From the NCBI GenBank assembly GCA_022710935.1, contig JAKLFY010000060.1, positions 1-39,593 of the forward strand: a stretch of 39,593 bases of DNA, written 5' to 3'. The stretch's first letter is position 1. Each line of letters starts with the position of its first letter. The notes under the pieces are model-generated. The model searched no databases, was not told where the DNA came from, and was given only the letters and a program-made list of their open reading frames with translations. Position numbers and translations under genes: made by a program. Below are positions 8,759-21,539 of this stretch, piece after piece. This DNA comes from Verrucomicrobiota bacterium (GTDB taxonomy: Bacteria; Verrucomicrobiota; Verrucomicrobiia; Limisphaerales; J093).

Positions 8759-10156
8759 TCATTTTTCAACGGTTCCCCCGCTGGATTGCGCGGCGTGGAT
8801 GCGGGCTTCGTTGCTCTTCTTCCATTCCTCGCCCAGCGTTTCGAGCGTCTTGCCGGTCGACTCCTCCCAAAGCGTCCGGGCATACCTTCCCTCGCGCGCG
8901 GCGGCGTTGAGCTTGGGCACGATGTCCCGGTGGTAAGTCCGGGTCACCCAGTCGAGGAAGTTGCCTGTGATGCGATAGCTGGCGTCGTAGGCGGCTCGAT
9001 CGAGATTGCGCTCGGTGATCTCGGCGCCCCTGGTCTCCGGTTCGTAGAGGAACCAGCGGATGTAGTCGGCGATGCCTTCGACCAGCCAGCCGGGGGTGCG
9101 TGTGGCGCCAGGGTTGAGGCGCCGAGCGCGCCCGTAGTCCTGGACGACATGGACCAGTTCATGCACCACGGCGCCGAGCGCCTCCCGGCGCAGCTCGCGC
9201 CTGAACCATCCGCTGTTCAAGTTAAGGCGGTTTCCGCCCGCCGACGCCGGTGTGCCGCCCATGTCCGTTCGAAACCGCAGGGTGATGTTTGTCGCAGGGT
9301 CGAAGCCGTCGCCGGGCAGCATCGCGACAATCTTCGGATACCATTCCTGGACGACCGGCCGCAGTTTCGCATCGGCCCACTCCGCCAGGTCCGGCGCGGC
9401 CGTCGCGTCGATGGTGAACTTGTATTTGCCCTCGGACGCCCCGAACGCAATGAGAACGGACTCGCCCGTTTGACCCGCCGCGGGTTCGAGGGGCGGTCCC
9501 TGGGCGTTGATGACGTCGATCTCACTGAAGAAGGTGTTTCCGAAAGCGTCCTGGTCTTCGGTGCGGACGACGTCCAGCAGCAGATACCGGTAATCGCCCA
9601 GCTTGCCCGAGCCGGGGTCAGACACCGCGACTCCATACTGCCCGCCCGCAGACCCGTGCCGCTCTCGGGTGTCCACCGCCGCGACATGCGTCCATCCGCA
9701 CGACTCGGGATCGGTTCCTCGGCGCGGGCTCGGGACGAATCCGGAGGCCGCGCCGTCCGCCGCATAGAGCCTATAGACCTGCGGAGCGCGCGATCCCGTG
9801 TGCCACGAGTACGTGTTGACCTGTTTCACCGGGATGACGCTCTTGAGATCGATCCGGATCCGGCCGCCATCCGTCCCGGCGCGGAAGAAAAAGTTCGCCG
9901 CGGGTTCGTCTTCGTCGACCGGAAGCCGTCCGTCGTGCAGGACAGCGAGCAGGCCGCCGTTCGAGTCGCGTTCGCCATCCACCAGGGTGAACTCCGCTGC
10001 GGACGCCGCATCGTTCCTGGCCGGGAGCGGCAAAGAGTCGAATGCGAAGCCGGATCCGGCGGGACCGTGGCCGATCGAGGCGGTGGCCGCGGCGCGGGAG
10101 ACCGGCGCGGCGGCCAGGATGAGAGCGGTGGGGATGAGCAGGAATCGAGTCTTCAT
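8759..10156 (-). CDS. Secreted BSP-family (basic secretory protein) zinc metallopeptidase
   Basis: A protein of 465 residues with a signal peptide (MKTRFLLIPTALILAAAPVS). The N-terminal half is a beta-sandwich resembling a discoidin/F5-8C-like carbohydrate-binding fold (GRIRIDLKSVIPVKQVNTYS, later GDYRYLLLDVV). The C-terminal half matches plant/bacterial basic secretory proteins: VVHELVHVVQDYG contains the HExxH zinc motif, and GWLVEGIADYIRW supplies the downstream glutamate region. It probably acts outside the cytoplasm as a peptidase; the substrate is unknown. Its stop codon lies about 106 bases before the ATG chosen for the CotH fusion gene, and the two could be translationally coupled if that gene starts at the TTG. 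Confidence 0.8.
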   Translation of the reverse strand: MKTRFLLIPTALILAAAPVSRAAATASIGHGPAGSGFAFDSLPLPARNDAASAAEFTLVDGERDSNGGLLAVLHDGRLPVDEDEPAANFFFRAGTDGGRIRIDLKSVIPVKQVNTYSWHTGSRAPQVYRLYAADGAASGFVPSPRRGTDPESCGWTHVAAVDTRERHGSAGGQYGVAVSDPGSGKLGDYRYLLLDVVRTEDQDAFGNTFFSEIDVINAQGPPLEPAAGQTGESVLIAFGASEGKYKFTIDATAAPDLAEWADAKLRPVVQEWYPKIVAMLPGDGFDPATNITLRFRTDMGGTPASAGGNRLNLNSGWFRRELRREALGAVVHELVHVVQDYGRARRLNPGATRTPGWLVEGIADYIRWFLYEPETRGAEITERNLDRAAYDASYRITGNFLDWVTRTYHRDIVPKLNAAAREGRYARTLWEESTGKTLETLGEEWKKSNEARIHAAQSSGGTVEK

Positions 10157-10339
10157 GTGAGAAGGCAGGTAGTATGAAATGGTCGTTGCACACTGGATGA
10201 CCGCCGCCTTCAGCCCGGATCGATCACAGGCTCCGCGCTGAACCGGATCGGGGCCAGTTGGCCGTTCATCTCCGACGGACGATATTGGCCCGAGGCAACG
10301 CGCGCCGTCCAGTCAATGCGGTTGGTCGGGTTGGTTCCA

Positions 10340-10472
10340 GTGCATCTGGAGGTTGTCGGTGGGAATCGAGTTTGCGCCGCGTGGGGGCACGCGGCCTACA
10401 GCGGGAGTCTCCATCCGTTGTAGGCCCGGTGCCCTCACCGGGCGACAGAACACCGACAACAACCAAATGCAC
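10340..10472. repeat. Palindromic dispersed repeat, copy A (133 bp)
   Basis: The element sits in the 387-base gap before the MFS gene, which otherwise shows nothing I can name. The outer ends pair (TTGTCGGTG with CACCGACAA), and so does an inner pair of arms (GGGCACGCGGCCTACA with TGTAGGCCCGGTGCCC), giving a nested hairpin. A second copy of exactly the same length lies at 17958-18090; by hand count about 16 of 133 positions differ. It encodes nothing obvious and looks like a non-autonomous REP- or MITE-like element. Confidence 0.8.
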
Positions 10473-11743
10473 CGGCTTGACCGCGCTGCGCACTCTGCGC
10501 TCGCCAAGAGAATGATCTTGGCCAAGAGTGGCTTCGAGTCTTTGTGACGCGCCACGCGCCAGCCATCCCGTTCATCCTGGTGACCCTGTTCCTGGATGTG
10601 CTGGGCATTGGGCTCGTCGTCCCAATCCTGCCGCGACTGATCGAGGAGCTTTCCGGGGGGAACGTGTCGTCCGCCTCGACCATGTTCGGCCTGTTGGCGT
10701 CGCTCTATGCGCTGATGCAGTTCATCTTCGCGCCAGTGCTGGGAAGCCTCTCCGACCGCTACGGCCGGCGTCCTGTCATTCTGTTTTCGCTGCTGGGGTC
10801 GGGGCTGGACTATCTCGTGTTGGCGGTGGCGCCGACGCTGGGATGGTTCTTTGTGGGGCGCATCGTTGCGGGCGTGACGGGGGCGAACATCGCGGCGGCC
10901 AGCGCGTATATTGCGGACGTGAGCCCGCCCGAGAAGCGGGCGCAGAGTTTCGGTCTGATCGGCGTGGCGTTCGGGCTCGGGTTCATTGCCGGACCGGCGC
11001 TTGGCGGCCTGCTGGGTCAGACCGGGCTGCGGCTGCCGTTCTATGCGGCGGCGGGCCTGACGCTGTTGAACTGGTGTTACGGGCTGCTGGTGTTGCCCGA
11101 GTCGCTCGACGCGCGGCATCGGCGCGCATTCGATTGGGGGCGGGCCAATCCGATCGGGTCTCTGGCGGCCTTGCGGCGGCATCCGGTAGTGTCCGGGTTG
11201 GCGGGGACGTTCTTCCTGCTGCACGTGGCGCATGCGGCCGTGCACAGCACCTGGGTGTTGTACACCGCCTACCGGTACCAGTGGACGGTGGCGCAAACAG
11301 GGGTGTCACTGGCCATCGTGGGCGCCATGGCGGCGATCGTCCAGGGCGGTCTGGTGCGCGTGGTGGTTCCGAGGCTTGGGGAGCGCCGCGCCATTGCGAC
11401 GGGTTTGTGCATCGGGGTGCTCACGATGACCGGTTACGCCGTGGCGACCGAGGGCTGGATGATCTACCCCATCCTGGTCTTCGGATCGCTGGGCGGCATC
11501 ACCGGCCCGGCGGCCCAGGCCCTCATCTCGAAAACCGTCGCCCCGAACGAACAAGGGGCTGTCCAGGGCGCATTGTCGAGCCTCGGAAGCGTGGCCGGGT
11601 TCATCGGGCCACTGTCGGCCACGACACTTTTCGGCTACTTCATCAGCGCGCGCGCGCCGGTGATGCTTCCCGGGGCCCCGTTTTACGCGGGCGCACTGGT
11701 TCTGCTTGGGGCGCTGGCCCTGTCGTCGCGCGCGTTCCGCAGG

Positions 11744-15066
<3,323 letters not shown>

Positions 15067-15070
<4 letters not shown>

Positions 15071-16107
15071 GGCTTCACCTCGACGGGTTGGCCGTCCAGC
15101 AGGGCGGCGCCACCCTCGACGACCACGGCCTCGCCCACCTCCAATCCGGACACGATCTCGATTTCGTCACCAATCCGCTTGCCCGTCTTGACGAGCCGCA
15201 ACCGGGCATGCTGGTCAACGACCACGAACACCATCTCCATTTGGCCCCGCACGACGAGGGCGGAGGACGGGATGCGCGTCGACGTGATCTCGTCCACCGG
15301 CACGGCCACCCGCCCGAACTGGCCCAAACGCAGCCCGCTCTCGGGCGGCAAATCGAGTTTCACGCGGAAGGTGCGTGTGTTCGGGTCCGCCATGGGAGCC
15401 AGCTCGCTGACCACGCCGTCGAGCGCATTGGTTCGCGCCCCGACACGAACAGGCAGTTTGATCCCCAACTGCACCCGGTCGATCAGGGCCTCGGGAACAT
15501 CCGCTTCGAGCCGGAGAGACCCAGGGTCCTCCAACTCGAGCAACGGACGCCCGGGGGACGCCAGGTCGCCCACCTCGGCCAACCGGCGGCTGATGACGCC
15601 ATCGAACGGGGCGGTGATCCGGGCATAGCCAAGCATCGTTTCGGCCTCGGCGACGGAAGCAGCGGCGACCTCAGCGCGTGCCCGAGCGGCGTCGTACTCC
15701 GCCTGAGTCACGGCCTTCTGAGACAGGAGAGTCTCGAATCGCTTCCGATCCTGGGCAGCCTGCTGCTCGACGGCTTTGGCCTGATCCAACCGGGCCTGGA
15801 CCTCGCGGACTTCGAGTTGGATGAGCAGATCGCCTTTCTTGACGATCTGGCCCGCAACCACAGGCAATTGATCGATCCGCCCGCTGATCTTGGCTTCGAG
15901 CGTGGCGCGGACCCGGGCGCGGGCGGTGCCGACGACCTCCTCGGTCGCCAGCCACCGTTTGGCCTCGACGGGTCGGGCCCGCACCGAGGCGGCGGGCAGC
16001 TTCACCCCGGACGATGCGTCCGGCTTCCGGCCGCAGCCGGGAGTCTGGGACAGGATCAGAAGGGCCAGGGCGCAGGCGGTTGTCGGCGGGAACGCGAGTT
16101 TGGTCAT
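15067..16107 (-). CDS. RND efflux periplasmic adaptor (membrane fusion lipoprotein)
   Basis: A 346-residue lipoprotein whose lipobox is LSQTPGC near residue 25. It has a lipoyl-like/beta-barrel part ([20 protein letters not shown]), an alpha-hairpin of Glu/Arg/Ala-rich heptads (about 90-150), and the second half of the lipoyl and barrel domains ([20 protein letters not shown]). It links the inner-membrane RND pump to the TolC channel. The start at 16107 is chosen because it lies one base past the TolC gene's stop (TGA-T-ATG), the usual spacing in such operons, and places the lipobox correctly. The frame is open for 83 codons further upstream inside the TolC gene, but those residues look like antisense noise. 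Confidence 0.85.
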
Positions 16108-16108
16108 A

Positions 16109-17416
16109 TCACTTGGATGCTGAGTCAGTCTGAAGCTGAGGGAGACCCAGGGCCTTGCGCAGGGCGGCGATGGCAATCCGACGATCGGCCTCGGCTTCGG
16201 CCCGCCGCACGCGGGCACTTGTGCGGGCGGTCTCGGCATCCAAAAGCTGACTGGCCAGGCAAAGCCCCTGCTCGAAGCGGGCGCGTGTGAGTTCGACGCT
16301 TTCGGCCGCCTTGGCGACGGCCATCTCGGTAACCTGGAGCCGCTCCGTGGACTCATTCAAACCAATGCGCGCCTGCTCGATTTCCAGGTCGATCGCCAGT
16401 CTCACCTTGCGCTCCTGCTCATTGGCGGACTCCTGCGAAGCGCGCGCCTCGGCCACCTTTGCGCGCGTCAACTGCCCATCCCAGAGGTTCCATTGCAGCA
16501 CAGCGCCCGCGGTCCAGCTCTCCCCCTCGCCATTGAGCCGCCATCCCCGGTCGTAATCGAGACTCCCGAAGGCGCTAAGAGTCGGGTAATACCCCCCGCG
16601 AGCGGCGCGGACGTTCGCTTCGGCGGCGTTCTTCCGAGACCGGGCTGCCGCCAGTTCGGGACGCGTGCCGACCTCGCCCGCATCCGGAGGCGCGACAACC
16701 GGGACATCGAGCGACACGGCGAATTCCGTCTCCTCGAGTCCGATGAGACTTCGCAAGGCGCGCTCGGAGAGGGCGAACGCGTTGCGGGACCGCACCAGGT
16801 CTTCGCGCGCCTGGGCCAGACGCACCTCGACGTCGAGCACGTCGGCGCGCAGCAGTGTGCCCGCCTCGAATCGGCGCTGGGCGATCGCCAGGTTGCTTTC
16901 GTAGGCCCGGGTGGCGGCCTCCGTGGCCTCGATGAATGCGTGGGCCTTGTGAATGGTGTGAAAGGCCCGCGCCACTTCAAACCCCAGTGCGTTGCGGACC
17001 GCCTCCGCCTCGAATTCCGTCGCCTGCGAGTTTGCCCTGGCTGCCTTCCGCCTCGATCCCATTTGCCCGCCCGTGTAGAGCGGCGCCGTCACCAATCCCT
17101 TCACATTCAGGTTGTCGACGTCCGGCACGCGGTTGAAATCGAGCGACGGGCTGAATGCCTCCTGGTTGAGAATCGATCCGAACACAAGCATCGGATTGTC
17201 CGAGCCCATGTAACTCGACTGGACTTGCACCTGGGGCCAGAAAGCGGCCGTGGCCTGATCCAGCGCGGCCTTGGCGGCGACGATGCGCTGCCGGGCCAGT
17301 CGCGCATCGGGACTGTTGGTCAGCGTATGGCTCAGCGCGCGCTCGAGGGTCCACGGCTCCGATGCGGCCGCGCTCAAGGCTCCGCCCAAAACCACAGCCG
17401 CAATCAACGGCAACAT
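16109..17416 (-). CDS. TolC-family outer membrane efflux protein
   Basis: A protein of 435 residues: signal peptide (MLPLIAAVVLGGALSAAAS), then the two tandem TolC-type repeats, each an amphipathic beta segment with long alpha-helical coiled coils (LTNSPDARLARQRIVAAKAA; ELAAARSRKNAAEANVRAAR). It forms the trimeric outer-membrane exit duct for the RND pump. The ATG at 17416 is preceded by AAAGGAGAAG and overlaps the end of the DUF2892 gene by 13 bases, which supports operon organisation. The ORF could be extended 43 codons upstream, but the extension overlaps the DUF2892 gene and lacks a signal sequence. Confidence 0.85.
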   Translation of the reverse strand: MLPLIAAVVLGGALSAAASEPWTLERALSHTLTNSPDARLARQRIVAAKAALDQATAAFWPQVQVQSSYMGSDNPMLVFGSILNQEAFSPSLDFNRVPDVDNLNVKGLVTAPLYTGGQMGSRRKAARANSQATEFEAEAVRNALGFEVARAFHTIHKAHAFIEATEAATRAYESNLAIAQRRFEAGTLLRADVLDVEVRLAQAREDLVRSRNAFALSERALRSLIGLEETEFAVSLDVPVVAPPDAGEVGTRPELAAARSRKNAAEANVRAARGGYYPTLSAFGSLDYDRGWRLNGEGESWTAGAVLQWNLWDGQLTRAKVAEARASQESANEQERKVRLAIDLEIEQARIGLNESTERLQVTEMAVAKAAESVELTRARFEQGLCLASQLLDAETARTSARVRRAEAEADRRIAIAALRKALGLPQLQTDSASK

Positions 17417-17613
17417 CCCGACTTCTCCTTTCCCACCCCGAGCTTGCGCAGAATCGTCTCTGCGGGACAGAACCCGGTGAAAGCCGACTGAACGAGGTTG
17501 AGGCCGACGAAAGCAGCCAGGAGCAGCCACCATGGGTTCACCCAATGGGCCAGGGCAAGACTCAGAAGCACCATGGTGCCCGCCAGAACGCGAATGGCAT
17601 TTTCAATGGTCAT
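17404..17613 (-). CDS. DUF2892 (YgaP-type) small membrane protein
   Basis: A protein of 69 residues with two TM helices (VLAGTMVLLSLALAHWV and WWLLLAAFVGLNLVQSAF) and the conserved loop GFCPAETILRKLGV, matching the DUF2892 membrane domain attached to rhodaneses such as YgaP. It ends in SGCCR, so with the Cys of GFCP there are three cysteines, suggesting thiol or metal chemistry at the cytoplasmic face. It is the first gene of the efflux operon, and its end overlaps the TolC gene's start. Confidence 0.8.
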   Translation of the reverse strand: MTIENAIRVLAGTMVLLSLALAHWVNPWWLLLAAFVGLNLVQSAFTGFCPAETILRKLGVGKEKSGCCR

Positions 17614-17787
17614 AGGTCGCTGAATCAACGTTTACGATTCCGTTTGCCCGTATCGAGCCGTGAGCCGCAAAGAAGTTACGCACTGCCTGGCCCACGTCGT
17701 CCCCAGTCCTGCGCGCCGAGCCCCAATTCACACAGGCCGTCCCCCCCGGAGGGCCAAGCCTTCCCGGAGGCCAGACCTTCCGTAGCC

Positions 17788-17868
17788 GTCCCGCATCGCG
17801 GGATCAGTCCGCGCCATCTCGATCCGCAAAGACGGGAATCAGCGCCGACTCATCCCGCGATGCGGGAC
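17788..17868. repeat. Inverted repeat with palindromic arms
   Basis: GTCCCGCATCGCGGGAT (17788-17804) pairs perfectly with ATCCCGCGATGCGGGAC (17852-17868) across a 47-base loop, and each arm is itself nearly palindromic. It lies in the divergent 660-base gap between the efflux operon and the gene at 18276. Just before it a short GC-rich stretch (17731-17785, repeated GGAGGCC-like units) resembles 20871-20925. No gene is apparent here. Confidence 0.6.
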
Positions 17869-17957
17869 GAGGATACAGATTTCCGGGCTGCGGCCGTGCA
17901 ACGGTTCGTTTACGCCTGACCTTGTCGCCCGTCAACACCCGCCGACACATGCTGCCG

Positions 17958-18090
17958 GTGTGTCTGAAGGTTGTCAGTGGGAATCGAGTTCGCGCCGCAG
18001 GGGGGCACGCGGCCTACAGCAGGAGTCTCCGTCCGGTGTAGGCCCGGTGCCCTCACCGGGCGACAGGGCACCGACAGAAACCAACTGCAA
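17958..18090. repeat. Palindromic dispersed repeat, copy B (133 bp)
   Basis: Same length, order and nested hairpin arms as the copy at 10340-10472, in the same orientation; see there. The remainder of the gap up to 18275 shows no gene. Confidence 0.8.
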
Positions 18091-18275
18091 GAACAACCGC
18101 GGACGCCGTCGCCCGCGAAGTTGCGGCTTGGCCACCGATGCGGGGCAATGGTAGAAACGGATCGCTGCCGTGAGTTCCGATGTCCCCGGAGCGTTCCTGA
18201 AGGACCCGGCATCGGGGGTGTTCGAAGATAGCCCATGAGGTTGGCCGCGCCTGGTGAATCCGGTGTTTTGGCGCA

Positions 18276-18734
18276 ATGATGATCGGGCGAGCCGATTCAG
18301 AAATGACCGACGATCCGCGAGCAATGAGTGACGCCGCCCCGTCCCAGGCAGGGCGGAGACGGCCTCTGTCGCGCGTCGAGGTGACGCTTGAACTGGCGCT
18401 GTGCGGGGTGCTGATCGCCGGTTTGCCGATGCTGTCCCTGCACCTCGGACTCGATGTGCGCCGCCCGACCGTGATCCTGGGCCTGATTGGCGGAGGGCTG
18501 TGCCTCCTCTGGAGCGGCCTGAGCCGACGCGGATGGTGTGTGCTATGGGGAGCGGTTCCAACGCTCGCGGCCGCCGCCTTGATCTTCCTGGCGCAGGCAT
18601 TTGAATCGTGGCACGCCGCGCCCGCGCTCGAGGCCAAGGGGCGGATGGCCGTGGCGGTGATGGTCGTGTTGTCGGTGTTTTGTGCGGGCACAGTGATCAA
18701 TCTGGTCCGGGTAGCCAGAGATCATGGCGAGTGA
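18276..18734 (+). CDS. Small membrane protein, unknown function
   Basis: Up to 152 residues with four probable TM helices after a basic, Arg-rich N-terminus: VTLELALCGVLIAGLPML, PTVILGLIGGGLCLLWSG, VLWGAVPTLAAAALIFLA and MAVAVMVVLSVFCAGTVI. No family is recognised. Several in-frame start codons exist in the first 17 codons and none has a strong ribosome binding site, so the start is uncertain. The stop lies six bases before the racemase gene and the three genes 18276-20783 probably form an operon with the sigma-54 activator. Confidence 0.55.
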   Translation: MMIGRADSEMTDDPRAMSDAAPSQAGRRRPLSRVEVTLELALCGVLIAGLPMLSLHLGLDVRRPTVILGLIGGGLCLLWSGLSRRGWCVLWGAVPTLAAAALIFLAQAFESWHAAPALEAKGRMAVAVMVVLSVFCAGTVINLVRVARDHGE

Positions 18735-18740
18735 ACAACC

Positions 18741-19433
18741 ATGAAGACCATAGGAATGATCGGCGGAATGAGTTGGCAGTCGACCATCGAGTATTATCGG
18801 CTGGTCAACGAATCGATCCAGGAGAAACTGGGAGGCCTGCACTCCGCCAAGTGCGTTCTCTACTCCGTCAATTTCGCGGAGATCGAGGAATTGCAGCGGC
18901 ACGGAGAATGGAACAAGGCGGCTGAGGCGCTGGTTGGAGCGGCGCAGGGGCTCGAGAAGGCGGGGGCGGACTTCGTGCTGATCTGCACCAACACGATGCA
19001 CAAGTTGGCCGATGCCGTGCAATCGCGCATCGGCATCCCGCTGCTGCACATTGCGGATGCGACCGCGGAGGCGGTCCGGAGGGCGGGAATGCGCCGGGTG
19101 GGATTGCTGGGGACGCGTTTCACCATGGAAGAGGAGTTCTACCGGGGCCGATTGGCAAATCGGTTTGGGCTCGAAGTCATGGTGCCGGACGCGGAGGACC
19201 GGCAGACGGTGCACCGCATCATTTACGAGGAACTGTGCGCGGGCACAGTGCGGCCGGAATCGAGAGCGCTGGTCAGTGGAATTATGAATCGTCTCGAAAC
19301 GCTCGGCGCGGAGGGCGTGATCCTCGGCTGCACCGAATTGGGACTCCTGGTGGATGCGGGGGACAGCCCGCTGCCGCTCTTCGACACCACGCGCCTGCAT
19401 GCGTGTGCGGCGGTGGATTGGGCATTGACCTGA
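18741..19433 (+). CDS. Aspartate/glutamate racemase family protein
   Basis: A protein of 230 residues of the Asp/Glu racemase superfamily. It shows the two cysteine signatures that act as the acid-base pair: ICTNTMHKLAD (first Cys) and LGCTELGLL (second Cys), plus the N-terminal KTIGMIGGMSWQST. These are PLP-independent enzymes that interconvert L- and D-amino acids. Closest by motif is the YgeA/aspartate-racemase group. It lies between the membrane protein (6-base gap) and the sigma-54 activator (3-base gap); its relevance to the activator is unclear. Confidence 0.85.
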   Translation: MKTIGMIGGMSWQSTIEYYRLVNESIQEKLGGLHSAKCVLYSVNFAEIEELQRHGEWNKAAEALVGAAQGLEKAGADFVLICTNTMHKLADAVQSRIGIPLLHIADATAEAVRRAGMRRVGLLGTRFTMEEEFYRGRLANRFGLEVMVPDAEDRQTVHRIIYEELCAGTVRPESRALVSGIMNRLETLGAEGVILGCTELGLLVDAGDSPLPLFDTTRLHACAAVDWALT

Positions 19434-19436
19434 AGC

Positions 19437-20783
19437 ATGCCGGACCCGGTCCAAAGTCAACTGCTCGACTCCGTGCCCGACGGCGTGTTCACCGTGGACA
19501 CCGAGTGGCGGATTACGACCTTCAACCGGTCCGCCGAGCGGATCACGGGCATCCATCGCGAGGAGGCGCTGGGCCGCCGTTGCTGCGACGTGTTCCGCGC
19601 CTCGATTTGCGAGAGCGCCTGCGCGGTCAAACAGACCCTGGCCACAGGCCGCCCCGTGGTCAACAAGGTGGTCTACATCATCGACGCCTCCGGCCAGCGG
19701 CTGCCCATCAGCGTCTCGACCGCCGTCCTAAGAGACAGCCGGGGCCGCGCCATCGGGGGCGTCGAGAGCTTTCGCGACCTGCGGGTGGTCGAAGAATTGC
19801 AGCGCCAGGCGCGCGCCCAGGATTCCTGCTCGGATCTCATCGGGCGCAGCACGCGGATGCGCGAGTTGTTCGAGTTGCTTCCGGTGGTGGCGGCCAGCGA
19901 AAGCACCGTGTTGATCGAGGGCGCCAGTGGCACCGGCAAAGAACTGGTCGCCCGGGCGATTCACGCGCACTCGCGCCGAAGCACGCATCCGTTCCTCGCC
20001 GTGAACTGCGCGGCTCTGCCCGACACACTCCTCGAATCGGAGCTGTTCGGCTACAAGGCCGGGGCGTTCACCGACGCCAAAAAGGACAAGCCCGGCCGCT
20101 TTGCGCTCGCGCAGGGGGGCACAATTCTGCTCGACGAGATCGGCGACATTTCGGCGGCCCTTCAAGCACGCCTGCTCCGCGTGCTGCAGGAACGCGTCTA
20201 CGAACCCCTCGGCAGCGTCGCCGCGGTCAAGGCCGATGTCCGGGTGATCGCCGCCACAAACAAGGATCTGCGCCAACTGGCGCAGGAAGGCCGGTTCCGC
20301 GAGGACCTCTTCTATCGCATCCATGTCGTGCGTCTCGAACTCCCATGCCTGCGGGATCGGCGCGAGGACATCCCCCTCCTGGCCGAGCAGTTCATCGCGC
20401 GATTCAACCGGCTCCAGGGACGCGATATCGCGGGGGTCTCCGAGGGCGTCATCGCGCGGCTCATGGAACATGATTTTCCGGGCAACGTCCGGGAACTGGA
20501 GAACGCCATCGAGCACGCGTTCGTGCTGTGCCGGGGCGCGTTGATCGAGGAGTGCCATCTTCCGCCCCACCTGCGAGCGGCAGAGTCGGAGCAGGGAACG
20601 CGGCTCCCGCGCGGTCTGACCCTGGCGGCGATGGAGGAGTTGCTTCTGCGCGATGCCCTGCGGCGCCATGGCGGCAACCGCGCCGCGGCCGCCCGGGAAC
20701 TGGGCATCAATACCAGCACGCTCTTCCGCAAGATCAAGGCCTTGAAACTCGACCGGATCGGCAAAGGCGATCGGACTCCTTGA
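19437..20783 (+). CDS. PAS - AAA+ - Fis sigma-54-dependent transcriptional activator
   Basis: A protein of 448 residues with an N-terminal PAS domain (about 5-120), a central AAA+ domain (about 135-375) and a C-terminal Fis-type helix-turn-helix (about 405-445). The Walker A motif is GASGTGKE (162-169), the sigma-54 contact loop is the variant GAFTDA (209-214), and the Walker B region reads TILLDEIGD. The PAS domain contains a cysteine set (C49, C50, C58, C62 in RRCCDVFRASICESAC), suggesting metal, Fe-S or redox sensing. The gene sits just before an operon with a sigma-54 promoter at 21080, so it is the likely regulator of that operon. This arrangement resembles the Desulfovibrio ORP locus and its cognate PAS-type activator. 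Confidence 0.85.
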   Translation: MPDPVQSQLLDSVPDGVFTVDTEWRITTFNRSAERITGIHREEALGRRCCDVFRASICESACAVKQTLATGRPVVNKVVYIIDASGQRLPISVSTAVLRDSRGRAIGGVESFRDLRVVEELQRQARAQDSCSDLIGRSTRMRELFELLPVVAASESTVLIEGASGTGKELVARAIHAHSRRSTHPFLAVNCAALPDTLLESELFGYKAGAFTDAKKDKPGRFALAQGGTILLDEIGDISAALQARLLRVLQERVYEPLGSVAAVKADVRVIAATNKDLRQLAQEGRFREDLFYRIHVVRLELPCLRDRREDIPLLAEQFIARFNRLQGRDIAGVSEGVIARLMEHDFPGNVRELENAIEHAFVLCRGALIEECHLPPHLRAAESEQGTRLPRGLTLAAMEELLLRDALRRHGGNRAAAARELGINTSTLFRKIKALKLDRIGKGDRTP

Positions 20784-21079
20784 CCGGTGATGCGGAATGC
20801 CAGTGTGTCCAATCCGCACCGAAGCAAAAGGCAATGCCTCGATCCGGCCAGGCACATCCCCTCTTCCGGGGGCGGTCCTTCCGGGAAGGCCGAGCCTTGT
20901 CTCGGAGGGCCGAGCTCCGCGAAGTCGTAAGGTTGACGCGTATGCCCAGTCGCGGGACTTCACCCCTTCTCAGGCGGGCGGCGAGGTCGTGAGGCGCCCC
21001 GGAGCGCCGGCTTGCAGCCGGCATAACGCACGCGACGCGCCCGCCTCGGCCCAACTCCGACGGACAGTTGACTGGGCAT
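20784..21079. other. Intergenic region with GC-rich repeats and a hairpin
   Basis: About 300 bases before the sigma-54 promoter. A hairpin GCCGGCTTGCAGCCGGC lies at 21006-21022, and 20871-20925 carries imperfect repeats of GGCCGAGC. An imperfect hairpin (GATGCGGA with TCCGCACC) directly follows the activator gene and may terminate it. The activator's binding site would be expected here, but I could not identify a repeated palindrome matching the region upstream of the promoter at 29156. Confidence 0.35.
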
Positions 21080-21095
21080 TGGCATGACAGTTGCA
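21080..21095 (+). promoter_or_regulatory. Sigma-54 (-24/-12) promoter of the ORP-like operon
   Basis: TGGCATGACAGTTGCA has GG and GC spaced exactly as in the consensus YTGGCACG-N4-TTGCW, with perfect -12 TTGC. The predicted transcription start (12 bases past the -12 C) falls near 21106, only about two bases before the ATG of the first gene. A PAS-type sigma-54 activator gene lies immediately upstream. Confidence 0.7.
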
Positions 21096-21107
21096 TGCGG
21101 TGCGGCC

Positions 21108-21539
21108 ATGACCGTGGCCATCCCTGTCTGGCAAGAGCGCGTTTCACCGGTGTTCGACGCCGCCTCCCGCCTGTTGGTGGTGCGGCGCCATCGCGGCCGG
21201 ACTGTCGAGCGCAAGGAGTTCGTCTTGACCGCGATGCCGGCTGAAGCCCTGGCGCGAAGCGTGGCGGAACTGGGCGTTGAGGTGCTGCTCTGCGCCGCGA
21301 TTTCCGAGACTCTGCGCACCGCGCTCGAACGCGCGGGCGTGGCCGTCGAGGCCCATCTCTGCGGCCAGGTCGAGGACTTGCTCGAATCTTTTCATGCCGG
21401 GCATTGGCGCCGATCCGAGTTCCGCATGCCGGGGTGCTGGGATCCGCATGGGCCGTTCCGACTGCGCCGCGGCGGATGCCGGTCTCAAAAAAAGATGCAG
21501 CCTGCTGGAGGCGCCACGTCCGACCACAAACATGCATAA
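21108..21539 (+). CDS. NifX/NafY-like (dinitrogenase FeMo-cofactor) family protein 1
   Basis: A protein of 143 residues with the NifX/ORP-type fold: MTVAIPVWQERVSPVFDAAS at the N-terminus, a conserved FRMPGC near the C-terminus, and a Cys-containing tail (RRGGCRSQKK). Members bind Fe-Mo or Mo-Cu clusters, as in the orange protein. This ATG is preferred over one at 21084, which lies inside the sigma-54 promoter. No Shine-Dalgarno sequence precedes it, and the predicted transcript start is two bases away, so it may be translated from an essentially leaderless mRNA. It is first in the operon and overlaps the next frame by eight bases. Confidence 0.8.
   Translation: MTVAIPVWQERVSPVFDAASRLLVVRRHRGRTVERKEFVLTAMPAEALARSVAELGVEVLLCAAISETLRTALERAGVAVEAHLCGQVEDLLESFHAGHWRRSEFRMPGCWDPHGPFRLRRGGCRSQKKMQPAGGATSDHKHA

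Noticed and set aside
6397-8910. An 837-codon plus-strand frame opposite the CotH fusion gene
   Set aside because: No domain; the minus-strand protein has clear CotH and sigma-like motifs.
10353-10547. Short plus-strand frame before the MFS gene
   Set aside because: It lies largely within the palindromic repeat; its sequence recurs in the second copy and encodes nothing recognisable.
21084-21107. Earlier ATG for the first NifX-like protein
   Set aside because: It falls inside the sigma-54 promoter and so cannot be on the predicted transcript.
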